Assembly (NCBI GenBank): GCA_031216445.1
Contig: CM062205.1
Span: forward strand, 17,135,001-17,199,000
Length of the DNA: 64,000 nucleotides
Direction of reading: 5' to 3'
DNA from: Lateolabrax maculatus
Lineage: Eukaryota > Chordata > Actinopteri > Acropomatiformes > Lateolabracidae
Under the pieces are notes generated by a model. The model was not told the origin of the DNA, made no database searches, and saw only the letters and a list, made by a program, of their open reading frames with translations. Below are positions 1 to 13,300 of the stretch, in pieces. Every line of letters starts with the position of its first letter. Within the stretch, counting starts at the first letter, position 1. The translations under genes and the position numbers were made by a program.

Positions 1-160
1 TTCCATTCACAATTTTCAAAATGGCGTCAAATTGGTTATTTATGACCAAAACCTAAAGGTATTCAATTTACATTAAAACTAGTCAATCAGCAAATGTCAT
101 GTTTGAGAAATGATTAACTGATCAAAATGATTAATAGATTAATTATCTGTTGTTCGACCA
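1..160 (-). repeat. Dispersed repeat family A, copy 1
   Basis: Minus-strand copy of a repeat common in fish: gaccaaaacctaaaggtatt then caatttac and, at 110-155, a run of ATTAAT-type words. It is cut by the window edge and lies in a pcnt intron. Confidence 0.55.
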
Positions 161-373
161 ACCACTTTAGCAGTATATAAATAAGCTATAGCGAAATGGA
201 CAGTCCTCTTTAGTGTTGTTGTGACATTTATTGTGCATGCCGACTTTCAACTGCAGTGCTGCTATAATGGTCTGAAAAATGGGCAGCAGAAACTCCTCCA
301 GTTTCTTCTTTAGGACTCTTGAAAATACTCTGTTTTTAACGATTTGCGATATTTTGTTTTTGTCTGTGTTCAG

Positions 374-2815
374 GTTCCGAGAGGAAAAAGCAGTGTTGGA
401 GCAAAGTTTGGCCCAAAAATATGAAATCTCTCTGGCAGAGCTACAGAACAAACATCAAACTGAGCTGGAACATGAGAGAGCAACACTACTGAACAAACAC
501 TCCCAAGAGACGGACACACTCAATGCCAAACACAAAGCACAACTAGACTCACTCAGTGCCAGTCACAGAGATCAGCTTGCAGCTATGGCCGTTGAGCTTG
601 AATCCAAACACAACGCTGAGCTTGTTGCCTTGGAAGCAGCCCTAAATTCCAAACGAAAGGCAGACCTTGAGAGTCTGGAGACGGTCTTTCAGGAGACCAA
701 TCAGGCTCATCTGGAGGCTTTAGAAGCTGAATTGGCTCGCAAACACCAGGAAGAGAGGGATGAACTGGAAAAGAGGATGCTGGGTAATATGGACACTTTG
801 GAGGCCACATACCTGAAGGAAGTGCATGTAAGGACACAATTCTTAACCAGTCAAACATAATGTATGTGGTCAATGTTTGAAAATCTTTAGAAGTACACAA
901 TAGTGCCGTTGTTAAGGGTTTCTCAGTTTGTAAGTACTTTTGAGTGCCATTGTCTTTTTTTTTTTTAAATCTCAGACACTGCGCGATGAAATGGTGCAAC
1001 TTGAAGAGCAGTATCGTCAAGACTTGAATCGCCACATGTCAGAACATACGCAGCAAATGGAGCACCATGCCGCAGAGCAGCTGTCCAACAGGGAGGAGCT
1101 GAGGAAGGAGCTGGCTCAGGTGCACATAGAGAAGTTTAGTGCCATGGCAGCAGAGCTCAGCCACGTTCACAAGGTGAGAAATTAAAATGGCTGCTAGACC
1201 TAACATCTGATATACATCAATTCAGCATTAATCAACCAAAACAACCAAAAACACAGATAACCGACAGCTTGTACTACTGACTTTGATCAAATTAACGTTT
1301 TCTTTTTCATGATGTGTTTACAGACTGAGCTGGCTTCTCAAAAAGAGGCTTTAGATACTGAACACTGCAAAGCCCTGGAGACTCTTAAGAAGCAGGTACT
1401 TACGCAGTCACCCCAACATTACTTTGGTTCTCTAATATTTTAAAAGCCAAAGTTTTAAGTGTCTTCTCACAAGGACGCTGGTTGTAATGTTGTTAATGTA
1501 ATTTTATAGCACAATAGTTGCTTCTGATCAGTTAAAATAAAATCCCTGAAAAATCTTTAATTTCCATTTATGTCAGCATTTATTCTTCAACACCTTTAAA
1601 TTCAATATGTAGTCAAAGCAAAACAGTGGTTCCCACTGATTGAGGATATGTTTGTGTTGGTTAGCCATCACATACTACTGCACACAAATGCTCCATTCTG
1701 TTAAATTTGCTGTCATTCCTAACTTTAACAGCATTTACAAAGGAAGAACTTGAAATGCAAAAATACAATCTTTTGGGGGCAGGTCTGTTGGGTGGGACAC
1801 CCAAATAAGACAGAGGTAGCTAGATCACACTGGGTAGACGATGGATGGATGGATGGATGGATGGATCTACGTTTTTAGCTCTTAGTAAGAATAAAAATGG
1901 TAGAAAGTGAAACACTGAGCTGCTTGTCCTAGATATCTGCACTAGTGTTTGTCACCTTTTCACTCCTGCTTTTCCAGTTTTGATTTATCTTTGCATCCTG
2001 TGTGCTTTCTAAGGTTTTAGAACTAGAGCAACAACACAGCACTGCTCTTCAGGAGCTCTCACATACCTACACTGCTGAGAAAGAACAACTCATCGGACAG
2101 CACCATCTCCAGCTACAGGTGTGTGTGTCAAGCATGAGTGCATGTGTGCGAATCTGGCATTTACAGGGTGAATCAACATCCAATGCTCAGCCTGGCAAGT
2201 TGTTTTTAAATGTTTTCAGTGGAGTTCTTGTCTCTGGCTCTTACAGCCCATTAGAGAGAGGATTACACAGAGTTGTTGTTCATCCTTTATAATGGTCCAT
2301 TTGTGCGTAGAGGCACAGAGTATTTATTTGGATTTTTTTTTTCCTGAGAAGTACGATGGATGTGAGCATTTGACCAACTGCATATCAAACAAGTACGTGA
2401 CCTGTGTCTGCTGTAGGAGTTGAAGGGTGTCTCTGCACGAGAATTGGAGGCATGTCGCAGGGAGCTTGATGAGGAGTCATCAAGGCAACGCCAGCACTTC
2501 CTAGAAGAGGTGGAGCTCCTCAAAGTCCAATCAGAGGGGCGACTACAGGACAGGATTAATCAACTGAAGGTAAAAGAGGAGACGCCTTGGAGTGACGATG
2601 AGACAGATGACAGCATGCATAGCTTTAAAGCATCCTTTTGCTAAAGACCTTTTTAATATTTGAACACTCTTGAAGCAGCCATGTTTCCTGGAATCAGTCA
2701 TTATATGTGGGAAGTCTAGACTAATCTTTCCCATTTTATTTGAAATTGTATATTTATTTGATTTTGAGTGCCTGTTTGAAATATCATTATGCAATAACTC
2801 TGGATTATTGAGAGC

Positions 2816-2855
<40 letters not shown>

Positions 2856-3532
2856 TGGCATTGGCCTCTCTAAGCTCCAGCTGCACCAGTTCATTCCTAG
2901 GGATAGCTCTTTCTGTTGGACTCCATCCCACTGGAGCTTTATTCAAACCCAGTTTCCAGATAATCCTGTCATCATATATAGAAGTGTTCTTGTCCGTCTG
3001 TCTCACTGTTCTCTGAATCTGTGTGCTGCTGGGCTGTGCATGTGTTTCTGTTGCTGCCATCTGAACAGTGGCTAAATGCGATGGATCTAAGCTTTTTATC
3101 CTCTGATGTAGAAGGTTTTAAGGCTGAAGGTACTTTTTTTTCCCCAGACATTTGGCATTTAACCATATGAAATGTGCAAGCCAGTAGTGACCCATAAGCT
3201 AGTGAGACATAGTCAGAGATCTCTTTAGCAGAGGAACAAATAAATCTACACTGTACTGCAACTTTTTGAGATGGCGATCTGCATATTTGAATTGATGTAC
3301 CAACATCACTGCTTTCTGTGAAGACGGAGTTTGAAGAGCAGAAGGAGGCGGAGCTTGAGAACCTGAGGCGGAGCTTTACTTCTGAACAGGAGGAGAAGGA
3401 GCGGAGCTACACAGGCAAAATGAGCCAGCTCACTGCCCAACTGCAGCAACTAGATGCTGTGGTGGCCCAGGTACCAGGCGCGCGCACACACACGCACACA
3501 CACGCACGCACACACACGCACACACACACACG

Positions 3533-3579
<47 letters not shown>

Positions 3580-5015
3580 AATCCCCACCTAGTCTAGGGT
3601 TTTTACAGGTTTTATGTTTGCTTGAATAAGGTGACACCTGAAGCTTTACTTTGCTTTGGGCAAGACTAGACAGGCCTGAGAAAAATGTGTTGTATCATGG
3701 CTGTTGTGGTGGAAAATCAATGGGATAAGTGAGAAATTATAGTGACTTGCAGTAGAAATTGAAGGCCAGTATAAAACAGTAGGGCATTGAGAGTGAGGGT
3801 AAAATATTGCATGGCATCCATAGGCTAGATTATCCGCGCATGGGATTATATCTGGTTAAAGAGATTTACATATCAATAAACCACCACAGTAAATCTGGAG
3901 TGTGTGTGCGTGTGTGTTGCGGTCATGCTCTTAAAATTTCAGTTCTCCCGTGCACTTCAACTATTAGTTGATAAATCGATTAGTTGATTGACATTAATTT
4001 TTCAAGCAAAATTCCCTCATTCAAGCTTCTCAATTGTGGAGATTTGCTGCTTTTCACTATGTGTTGTTTGTTAATAAACTGAATAGCTTATGGTTTTTGA
4101 CTGTTGGTCAGACAAAACAAGGCATTTTAAGACACTACCCTGAGCTTCAGGAAATTGTGATGGGCATTTTTAACTTTACTGATGTTTTTGTAGATTTAAG
4201 GATTAAGTAAAGACAATAATTGGCAGATTAATGATCATTTAAAAAATTATTTGTTGCAGCCTTGGCACGTAGTCATACACAGACTTCGGATGGCAGAATA
4301 ATCTGTACATGCATTGCAACATGCATTCATACACACGTCTCTTTCTATTCTTTTTTTTATTTATTTAATTATATTCTGCCTGTTAGAAGTCACTGAGCAA
4401 AGTTTAATTTTGTCGATTGGTTGTTGTGGAGATATGAAGCATACTGAAACTTTTATGTTAATTGTTTACTATCCCCTTGGTTACTAACAAGGTAATCACT
4501 ATGAACCCTAATGCCTAAATGTGATTTTCTGCAGTCCCATAACCTTCTTCTAATTCTGTAAATTCATAATAAATAAAATGCACAATCAGCATAATGTATA
4601 CATGCACTGTGCCCAGTGTATGTATACATTTGTTTCCATGGCACCTGCCTGGCTTGGCTCTTAATAGTGAGATATTAACACACGCAGCCCCCACCCCCAT
4701 GAGGTTAGCAAAGCTTAAGAGAGGTTGTGAGAGTGCTGTTGTCAGGGGAACGGCATTGTTTTGTTGAGGCAGGTGGCTGCATCAGACGTGTTCGATTGGA
4801 GGCAGCAGGAGCGGTGAAAAAGAGGGGGAAAAGGTGGTGAAAAGAGGGAGAGAATGAAGGGGGTCGAGGAAGGAAAGGTAACACAAATTACTGCAGAAAA
4901 CTCTGATAAATGCTTTTCTGAGAGAAAGTGCAGCAGTGAATCCAGAAGTGGGCTCGCCTCAATCCTACACTGACTTGGCACTTAACCGGAGTACTGCTGC
5001 CAAGGATGCCTGATG

Positions 5016-5060
<45 letters not shown>

Positions 5061-7308
5061 CCTTAGTCTTGTTTTAAAGTAAGAGAAATGTGTTTTTTAT
5101 TTTTCTCTTATAGCGGATATATTAAATGTAGTTTGGGTAATGGTTATGGTTGTTGTTTGGTTAAGGCGGATTTCCCCTACAGTCAACATCTGGTTTTGAT
5201 TTCCTTTTGAATACACAACATGCCTTCTGCTTTTGTCATCCTCTCGGCACTGATAGGATTTTGGTGGCCATGTGATTTTAATTTTTTCTCTTGTGACCGA
5301 GATTATGTGATGCTTTTTGAACAAGAACGTGTCTTTGAGGTGTTCATTTGAATCATTTTGGTTTGAACTTCTTGGCATAATTGGGCATCAATCTGTTTTT
5401 TCTCCGCTCTCTGGCACTCTGTTGCACACATGGGTAGTTTTTAGTCATAGCACAGTTGGGAGAGGGGCTCTTAATAGGTTTGTGTTGTGTTGGTAGAATT
5501 AATAAGACATCTCTGCGTCCTCCTTTCCAGCTGCGAGCAGAGATTGGCTGTCTGCAGGGAGAATTAGAAGGGAAGCGTGCAGAGATGGAGACCTTGGACA
5601 CTCTCCTCCAACGAAGGGAGCGAGAGAGTCAGGAGGGAGGCAACCATCTAAAGATGCTCACTGATGACTTACAGACTGCTAAAGAGGAACGGTAAGAGAT
5701 GTTATGTGACTGCAGACGACTGTAGTTATGTACTTTACTTGGCGTATGCATGTCTGATATGCCACTTTTTTATTTTCTCAGACGTAAACTTCTCCAGGCC
5801 AATGAAAAGCTGGGAAAGGTGCTGATTGAGATGGTTCGCAGCACCATTTCTACGGAGGAGCTGATTGGACAGAAGATCAGAGCTAAAACACCTGAGCAGG
5901 TGACCCTTCAGAGGAGCTCAGCAGGCAACAAAGATGCACAAGAATCAGGTCTGTTAGCATCTGATTCATTGCACATTTTCAGGGCATGTTATGCTTTGAT
6001 GACGCAGCAAACCGTGGTTCTCTTGGCTCAGTCTAGTTCACAGGTTTTTGTTATAGATACAGATACACATACAAAATAATTAAATAGTTGGATTCAGGGG
6101 CTTTTTTTATGTGTGCAATTTAAAAATTTGCATCAGTGCAACAATTCATTTTGACCTTTTCTTTTCGTAGGTATTTCAGTGGCAGACTTGACTTCAGAGG
6201 ACTTAGAGCTGACCCAGCTGCTCTGTGAGAGCCTGCTAGTTTCAGATACTCAGATCCATCCTGGGGGAGAAGAAGCAGCTCTGAATGCCTGCAGCAGACT
6301 GCGTCACACTGTTGACACTCTACTGGAGCTGCTCAACCAGGCCAACACACAGGTAAAGGATGTATGGACCTACTGATATCAACAAACCACACAAAAACCT
6401 TTCAAATGGCTTTTGTTTTTGTTTTATAGTCAAGTGTAGCTGTCTAAAAATCATGGGTTTCTCACATTTTCTCCAGCTGGAGCAGACTCATGATTTCCAC
6501 CTTTCTCTGGAAGAGAAGTTCTCTCAGGGCAGAGAAGACTCCGCCCAACTACTTGAGCAGCACAAGCTCCTATTGGAGCAGCTTGATCAGGAGGCGAAGC
6601 TGAAGAGTCAACTCCAGCTGGATCTCCACAAGGCAGAGGGTGAGCACTGTATCCTCGTTGGCTCTGAATCACTTGGCTCATTTTATGCTGCCAAATTACA
6701 GTACTTAATCCACTGACTGTTAACACTCCTTGCTCTTCTGCCTGTGCTCCAATTTCACCACCTGCACTGAAGTTTAAACACAACTCAGCAATTTCTGATG
6801 CTGTGCATGAGAATCTCAATCTGATATGTGTTGTTTTTTTTCCCTTTCACATGTAAGTTTTTTGACTTCGCATTATATGTTCAGGGCTACTGGATGGCTA
6901 TGTGGCTGAGAAAGCAGTCCTAGAGGAATCTCTGCAGCAGAAGGAGACACAAGAGGAGAAACTAGTGGAGGAGCTGGAGGACCTAAAGGTGAAGCTGCAC
7001 CAGATGCAGGGCCTCACCGCAGAGCTGGACGGCCTCCGACTGAAGCACCAGGAGCTCAGTGAGGAGCACACAATTCTCCTGCGCCAGAAGGAGCATCTCT
7101 CCGCCGGTCTGGGGGAGAGAGAGAAAGGTGAGCGGAGCAAGCACAAAATCATGAATCACGTGTCTCTGTCTGCACAAAATGTTACATGACCTCTTTAGTG
7201 AGCTTGACCACGCACTTATATAATGTCTATGCTCAGATGTGTCTTTTCTCCGTAGGCCATTGGCTCAATTTAGATCCTGATACAGGTTTGTGGGTCAGAG
7301 TGGAGTAT

Positions 7309-7346
<38 letters not shown>

Positions 7347-10300
7347 TGAGGGGGTGGGGATGAATATGCAGTATATTTGCAGTGCTGTGTGAGGTTGCTG
7401 TTTTGTAACACTGCCATTGCCAGTAGCTTGTAGCAAAGGCTCTTGGGGTGCTGTGTCATTTTACCTCTTAAACACTGTTGTAACTCAGAGCTGAGTATGC
7501 ATTCAGTGCCCTTTCAGGAGGAGTTGTTGGATAGTTGTATGTATTTAACTGCTCTAATGTCTTGCCTGCTTTTAAAATTCCTCTGTGTTTGTGTGAACTT
7601 AAATTGAAACAATTGCCCTAACATCCTCCTTTTTTTAATTTTTCAAGCTCTTCTGGCAGAGACAGAGCGTTTGGCCCAGGACAGGCTGGACTTGCAGCGG
7701 CAGGCAGAAAAGGACCACAGCTCTCTATCCCTGCGCCTCAGGGCCCTGGAGAGAGAGCTGGATGAGCAGGAAACAAAAGGCCTGGAGACAGAGCAGCACC
7801 ACAAGACCCACACCGAAGACCTCAACCAGCGTGTCCAAGCACTCGAGAAACAGCTGAAACATGACCGGCAGTTTATAGAGGTGAGTTTTTACAAATTTAA
7901 ATAATCAGAAAGGTTAAAAATGATCCTTTTATTTATGTAAGGTGTAATTCTTCATGAATCTGCTCTTTCGTTTGTCCCTTTCATTAGCAGTTGTCTAAAT
8001 ACTTACAATTGTAATTATTATGTTGCTGCTTAATGTAGTGGACACAGTCTTTCACATGATTTGTTACTATGCCTATAGGAGCAGGCCGTGGAGCGTGAAC
8101 ATGAGAGGGACGAGTTCCAGCAGGAGATCCGAAGGCTGGAGGCCCAACTGAGACAGACAGCCAGTGTGGATACCAAAGGACACAGGGTGAGGCCCTATTC
8201 ATCTGATAGCAAGTATACACAGTAAAATTTAACAAGAAAATATTTCTCAACAGGACAGTGTCATACAAAATGCTTCTATTTCTAGATAAAGATGGTAAAA
8301 GTGAATTGCATTTGCAGTGTGTGTTTTTGATGGGTTTTTTGTGAAGAGTGTTTTAATGCGATTATAAAACCGTTATCTGAAGTGTACGTAGTACTACTTA
8401 CAGAGGTTGAAGTAGTGAATGCCTTGTTTGTTTGCCAATGAGCCTGACTTTTTGTGTGTTTATCCCTGTGCTGAACGGATTGCTGTAGTTTGAGGACTTG
8501 GTTCTGCAGGTATGAAATCTAACTAGCATATTTCTCTTAGATCCTCTGACTCTTGTGCATGGTGTGTATTGTACATCAATATTTCCGTCCATTCATCCAT
8601 AGATTTGTTATTAGTGCTTATATGTGCTTATCATAAGGTCTACATTCATATTCTTTTCCATTTCACTGTCTGTTTGCTAATATTCATTTGCTTCTGTTTC
8701 GCACGTCATTTGTCTTTTACCTCCATGTAACTGCTCTCGGAACGGCTTAACTTCTATGTTCGGTACCATTGGCTGCAGATCTGGAATGGCTTATTTATCT
8801 ACAAATCATGTAGTTTTCCATTTACAAATTCCTTTCTGCTACTTAAAACTCTAGAAACTTGTTATCCAAAATGTCATCCCCTCTGTGTCTGCAGGTGGAG
8901 AGTCTACAAGCTATCATCAAAGACAAGACGGAGGACCATGCCTCCTTGCTCGCCGCTAATCAGCAAGCCCAGCGCGATCTTGCAGAACGCAATGAGGAGA
9001 TAGACAAGCTAGCCGGGCGAATCAGGGAGCTTGAGCAAGCACTGCTTAACAGTGCTGAGAGTAATAGATCTGTCAGTCAACTGGAACAAGAGCTCCACAG
9101 ATCAAAGTTGAGAGAACAGGAGCTCACACAGGTAAGAAAATGTTGCCCTGTATTTAAATTTGAAATCCCTCTTGATACCAGTGTGCACCTGAACGTCCTT
9201 TTTCTCACAAATGTACTCCCTTTTGTCAGGATAAGCAGGCACTGGAGCAGCAGCAGCTGTCTAACAGGCTTCAGATCTCCGCCCTGCAGTCCAAAGTGGA
9301 TGAGACAAGACACTGTTACCACGACAACACGCGTGACCCCACCCAGGAGCTAAGGGATGCACTGGACACTGCTCAGCAGAGCCTACAGAGCAAAGAGCAA
9401 GAGGTCTGTAGGGTTTTATGCAAAGCTGGTGAATGGAAGTTAAGATGATTTGGGCTGATAAGTGGTGGTTTTTGATTGATGCATTTGGCTGCAGTGCCAC
9501 CTTTTGGTACAAATGGCTATGGGAATGTTTGATCCATCTTTTCAAATCCACCACTAGGATTAGAAATCTCTGAAAGCTCAATATTTTTAACCCTCTACAG
9601 AAAACAATGTTGCAATTATAGAACTTATATGTATTTTTAGTCTTTATTCAAAGTAATGTAATTTGAGTAATGTTATATCTTTTAGGTCGAGGTCCTGCTT
9701 GGCCAACTGGAGAATGTGCAGAGAGACTTGAGTATCAAAGAGGTTGAACTAAAACACCTCACACTACAGCTGGAGCTACTGACCAATCAGAATACAGCTT
9801 GTGTTAATGAGCTCCAAGAACAGATTTCTGCACTAAAGGTAAGCGCTATTTCATCTTCATACGGAATTATTATCGATTTTATTTAAAACCTATGTTATAT
9901 TTAGACAACAGTAAAAATCAGCAATTGCTCCTTCTTGAAGAAATTTATGCTGAAAGAATGTTCTTTGATATTTCTGTACCCCTGCCCAAAAGACGTAAAT
10001 CCACCTAAGTAACTGGGATAAATAGTTACTTGTATGATATCCATACAAAATTGCTGAAGAAATAAATAATCTAGAGTTGACATATCTACAATATACTTTA
10101 TTTATTTATTTATTTATTTATTCATCCATCCATCCATCCATCCATCCCAGTTTTTTCTTTTCCCCTCATCTTTTAAAGTCTTCATATGGTGTTGAGGACT
10201 TAAAACATATAACTTATAATTTAACTGGTATGTACAACTCTGCTTGCAGGAGAATGTGTCTGCTCTCTCCATACTCAACGAGGAGAAAGAGGAGCAAAGG

Positions 10301-13300
10301 GAGGTGGATGATCCAGAAGAACAGAGCCTCCCCTCAGCATTACTCCAGGAGAAAAATCAGGAGATCGACCACCTCAACAATGAGATCCAGAGACTGGAAC
10401 AGGAGTTGGAGAACACCAGGGACAACAAGGTCAGAATCAGTACACAAAGAGTACATGCAGACTGTGTTGATGTGCCCATAGTTGATGAGGCTGTGATTTT
10501 AATTGTTTTGATTTTTCTGACAAATAGGTTTTGGAAGCTGAGCTTGAGGATCTGCGCTCACAGGTGGAACACCTTCAGTCTGAAATCATGAGAGTGCGTG
10601 AGGACAAACAGGAAGAAGAAGAGCGCCTTCATGAGGTCATCAGCACGCTGCAGGCAGAACTCGCCACATTAGGCCCCAACCTGCATGAAGTCAGTGACTC
10701 TCAGGATGGCGACAGCATCAATCCCTCGCCCGCTCCCAGCCCTGAACCTCACCACTATACCATCCAGGAGCAGGAGAGGAGGGGAGGGCCGAACAGCCTG
10801 AAGCAAGAGCTTAGTCTGACTCATTCTGCCTCATCGCGTTCCCTTCGATCTCGTCTCAAGGCCCTTCAGAGTCAGCTGGAGACTGTGGTGGCAGAGAAAG
10901 AGGGACTGGAGCGATTGCTGCTCACCCAGGAGGAAGAGTACAGAGGACACGGGGAGGAGTTCGGAAAGAGGCTGAAAGCTGAGAGGGAGAGAACAGATGA
11001 ACTCCTCACCGTCAAAGAAGCTGAGCTGGAGGAAATCAAAGCCCAGATAGAAGAGGAGAGGGAGAAGAGGAAACTGTCTGAAGATGAGAGGGACAGTTGC
11101 AAAATTGAAGCTCAAGAGATGAGAGCCCTGCATGAGAAGAACACCCACCTCAGCTCTCTGATTATGGAACTCGAAAAGAAAGAACAGGAGAGCATGAGCG
11201 AGATTGAGACTCAAAAGACAAAGGGGCAGGAGATGAAAATAGAAATCGAAGTCCTCAGAGAAACCAATCTCACTCTTGAGAGGCAAGTCCAGGAGGTAAG
11301 AGCCGAGGTGGTAAACATGGAGGAACTGGTTGCTGAGGAAAGGATGAAGATTAAAAACCTTGAGTCTGTGAAGGGGGAGCTTTTTGCTGAACGTGAAGCA
11401 CTGCGGAAAAAGGAGCGGCAACTCCAGGAGGACATTGAAAGGCTCAGACAGGAAGTGACTTCAATGAGAGCCTGTATCCAAGACCTGACCGATCAGCTCA
11501 ATGAGAAAGAAACCAGTCAAGAAGAGGCTCAAAAGGAAGTGCTGGTGAGTGTCAGTTACAACGTAAACTGTGTTTATTTTCAGTATTAAAAGTACAATCC
11601 CAGATGCAAATGTAAACCCAAAGTTCAGGATTGTAACTTTCCTTGTCACTTCCCAATTGAATGGTAGGCCTTTTAATAAAGAGACTAAAAATCTAGAAAA
11701 TAACCAAATCAGAGATACAAATTAATTACGTAATATTTCGATGGTGTTAAAATGTTTGTAAACTAATTATGTAAACAAACACAGTAGTAAAACAGACCTT
11801 TATTTTCAGTAAGTGTATTCTAAACTGTAAGTATGTCTCTGAATATACATTACTTAGAATTTATTTTGTTAAAAAAAGTACTGACTGTGCCTTTAATCAG
11901 GTCAGATGAAACAGAACATATCTCCTTCTTCAGCTTATGCTCCAGGTTTGAAGGGGTCTGTATTTTTACTCAGCAAAATAATTCTGATAACTGGGTAAAC
12001 CTGCCTCAACAGGCTCCATGTCCAGACAGGAAATACCTTGCTGCTGGGTTTTTTTGCCAGTGTACAGCTTTACTAGCGGGTGCAGGCAACCCCACATCTG
12101 GTAACAGTTAACTGCCGTACTCACCACAGCGTCGCTCCTGAAGCAGCAGACTCTTACTAACACGGAGGAAGTGACATTTAAATGAGGAAGCAGGAGGAAA
12201 ATCTTTGTTAGCTGTTGTTTTTAAAGCTCTGATGCACTTTATTTTTTATTTCTTTACGTTCCATCTTGGCAGGATGTGGTAAGGAGAAGTTGTAGCCGTT
12301 AAAAAAGAAACCATGGAGGCTGGTATGCATTTGTTGGGCTGCTGCATGTCTTTGCTGTCTGATCTGTTTTTGACGAGTTCATAGTGGCTTTTAGCAATTG
12401 TAGCCATAGTTTTTAAAGTGTATTAAAAAAGTATCGTAGTAGACTGAACCTGATACAAAACACAACATGTACTTGTGGTATTAAATTGCTGTTTACATTG
12501 CAAAGCAAGTTATCTGTTGTTGCTATTGTGTAAACAGTAGTTTAACTTTTTTTTTCCCCCCCAAAAAAACTGCACAATAAACATAAATTTAAAATCTGGT
12601 ATGTAGATGCAGGGTTAATGAATACTAGTCTAAGAAAGGCACTATGTTGATTCTAGTTGCTAATAAGAATGTTTGTCTTTTTCTCAGACCCATGCTGAGG
12701 TGACCCTCGCTAAAGCAGACGCTGCCTTGAGACAAAAGGAGGCTGAGCTCGCCAGACTGACGGCAGACCATCAGTCTCTGAGGGTGGAGCTGACTGCAGT
12801 GAAACAGGGTCTGAGTACCAGTACAGAAAGGGCTGAGAAACTACATGAGGAAGGACAGGTGGGAATATATGAACATTGAGTACAGAATATAAGATTAATT
12901 GTTTTGTAGCAAGAGTTATATCTGTCTTTACTTGTGCTTTTCCTGTACGGATCTACTGTTTAGATAGAGATTTTAAATTGTAACAGCTGTATTTTAATGT
13001 CACTTATTTCTGTCTGTCAGACCAAAGACCGTGCCCTAGTCGACCTGGAAACTGATAACCAGCGGCTAAAGACTGAGCTTCAAAGTTTACAGGAGGACCT
13101 AGCTGTACAGGAAGAGGAACTGGCCTATCAGCAGAGAGAACTACAGCGACTCAGACAACACTGTCACCAGCAGGACACACTTCGTCACCATCGAGGATAC
13201 CCACAGAAGGGTGAGTTAATGATGTTTAAAATATATACTGCTGTTATATTTTGGGATGCTGTACACTCCTATGGCACATTTACGCCAATGACATATAAGT

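Noticed and set aside
2816..3075. Open frames of alternating Cys-Val or His-Thr
   Set aside because: Translations of TG/CA microsatellites, as also at 3407-3637, 7186-7436 and 18467-18691.
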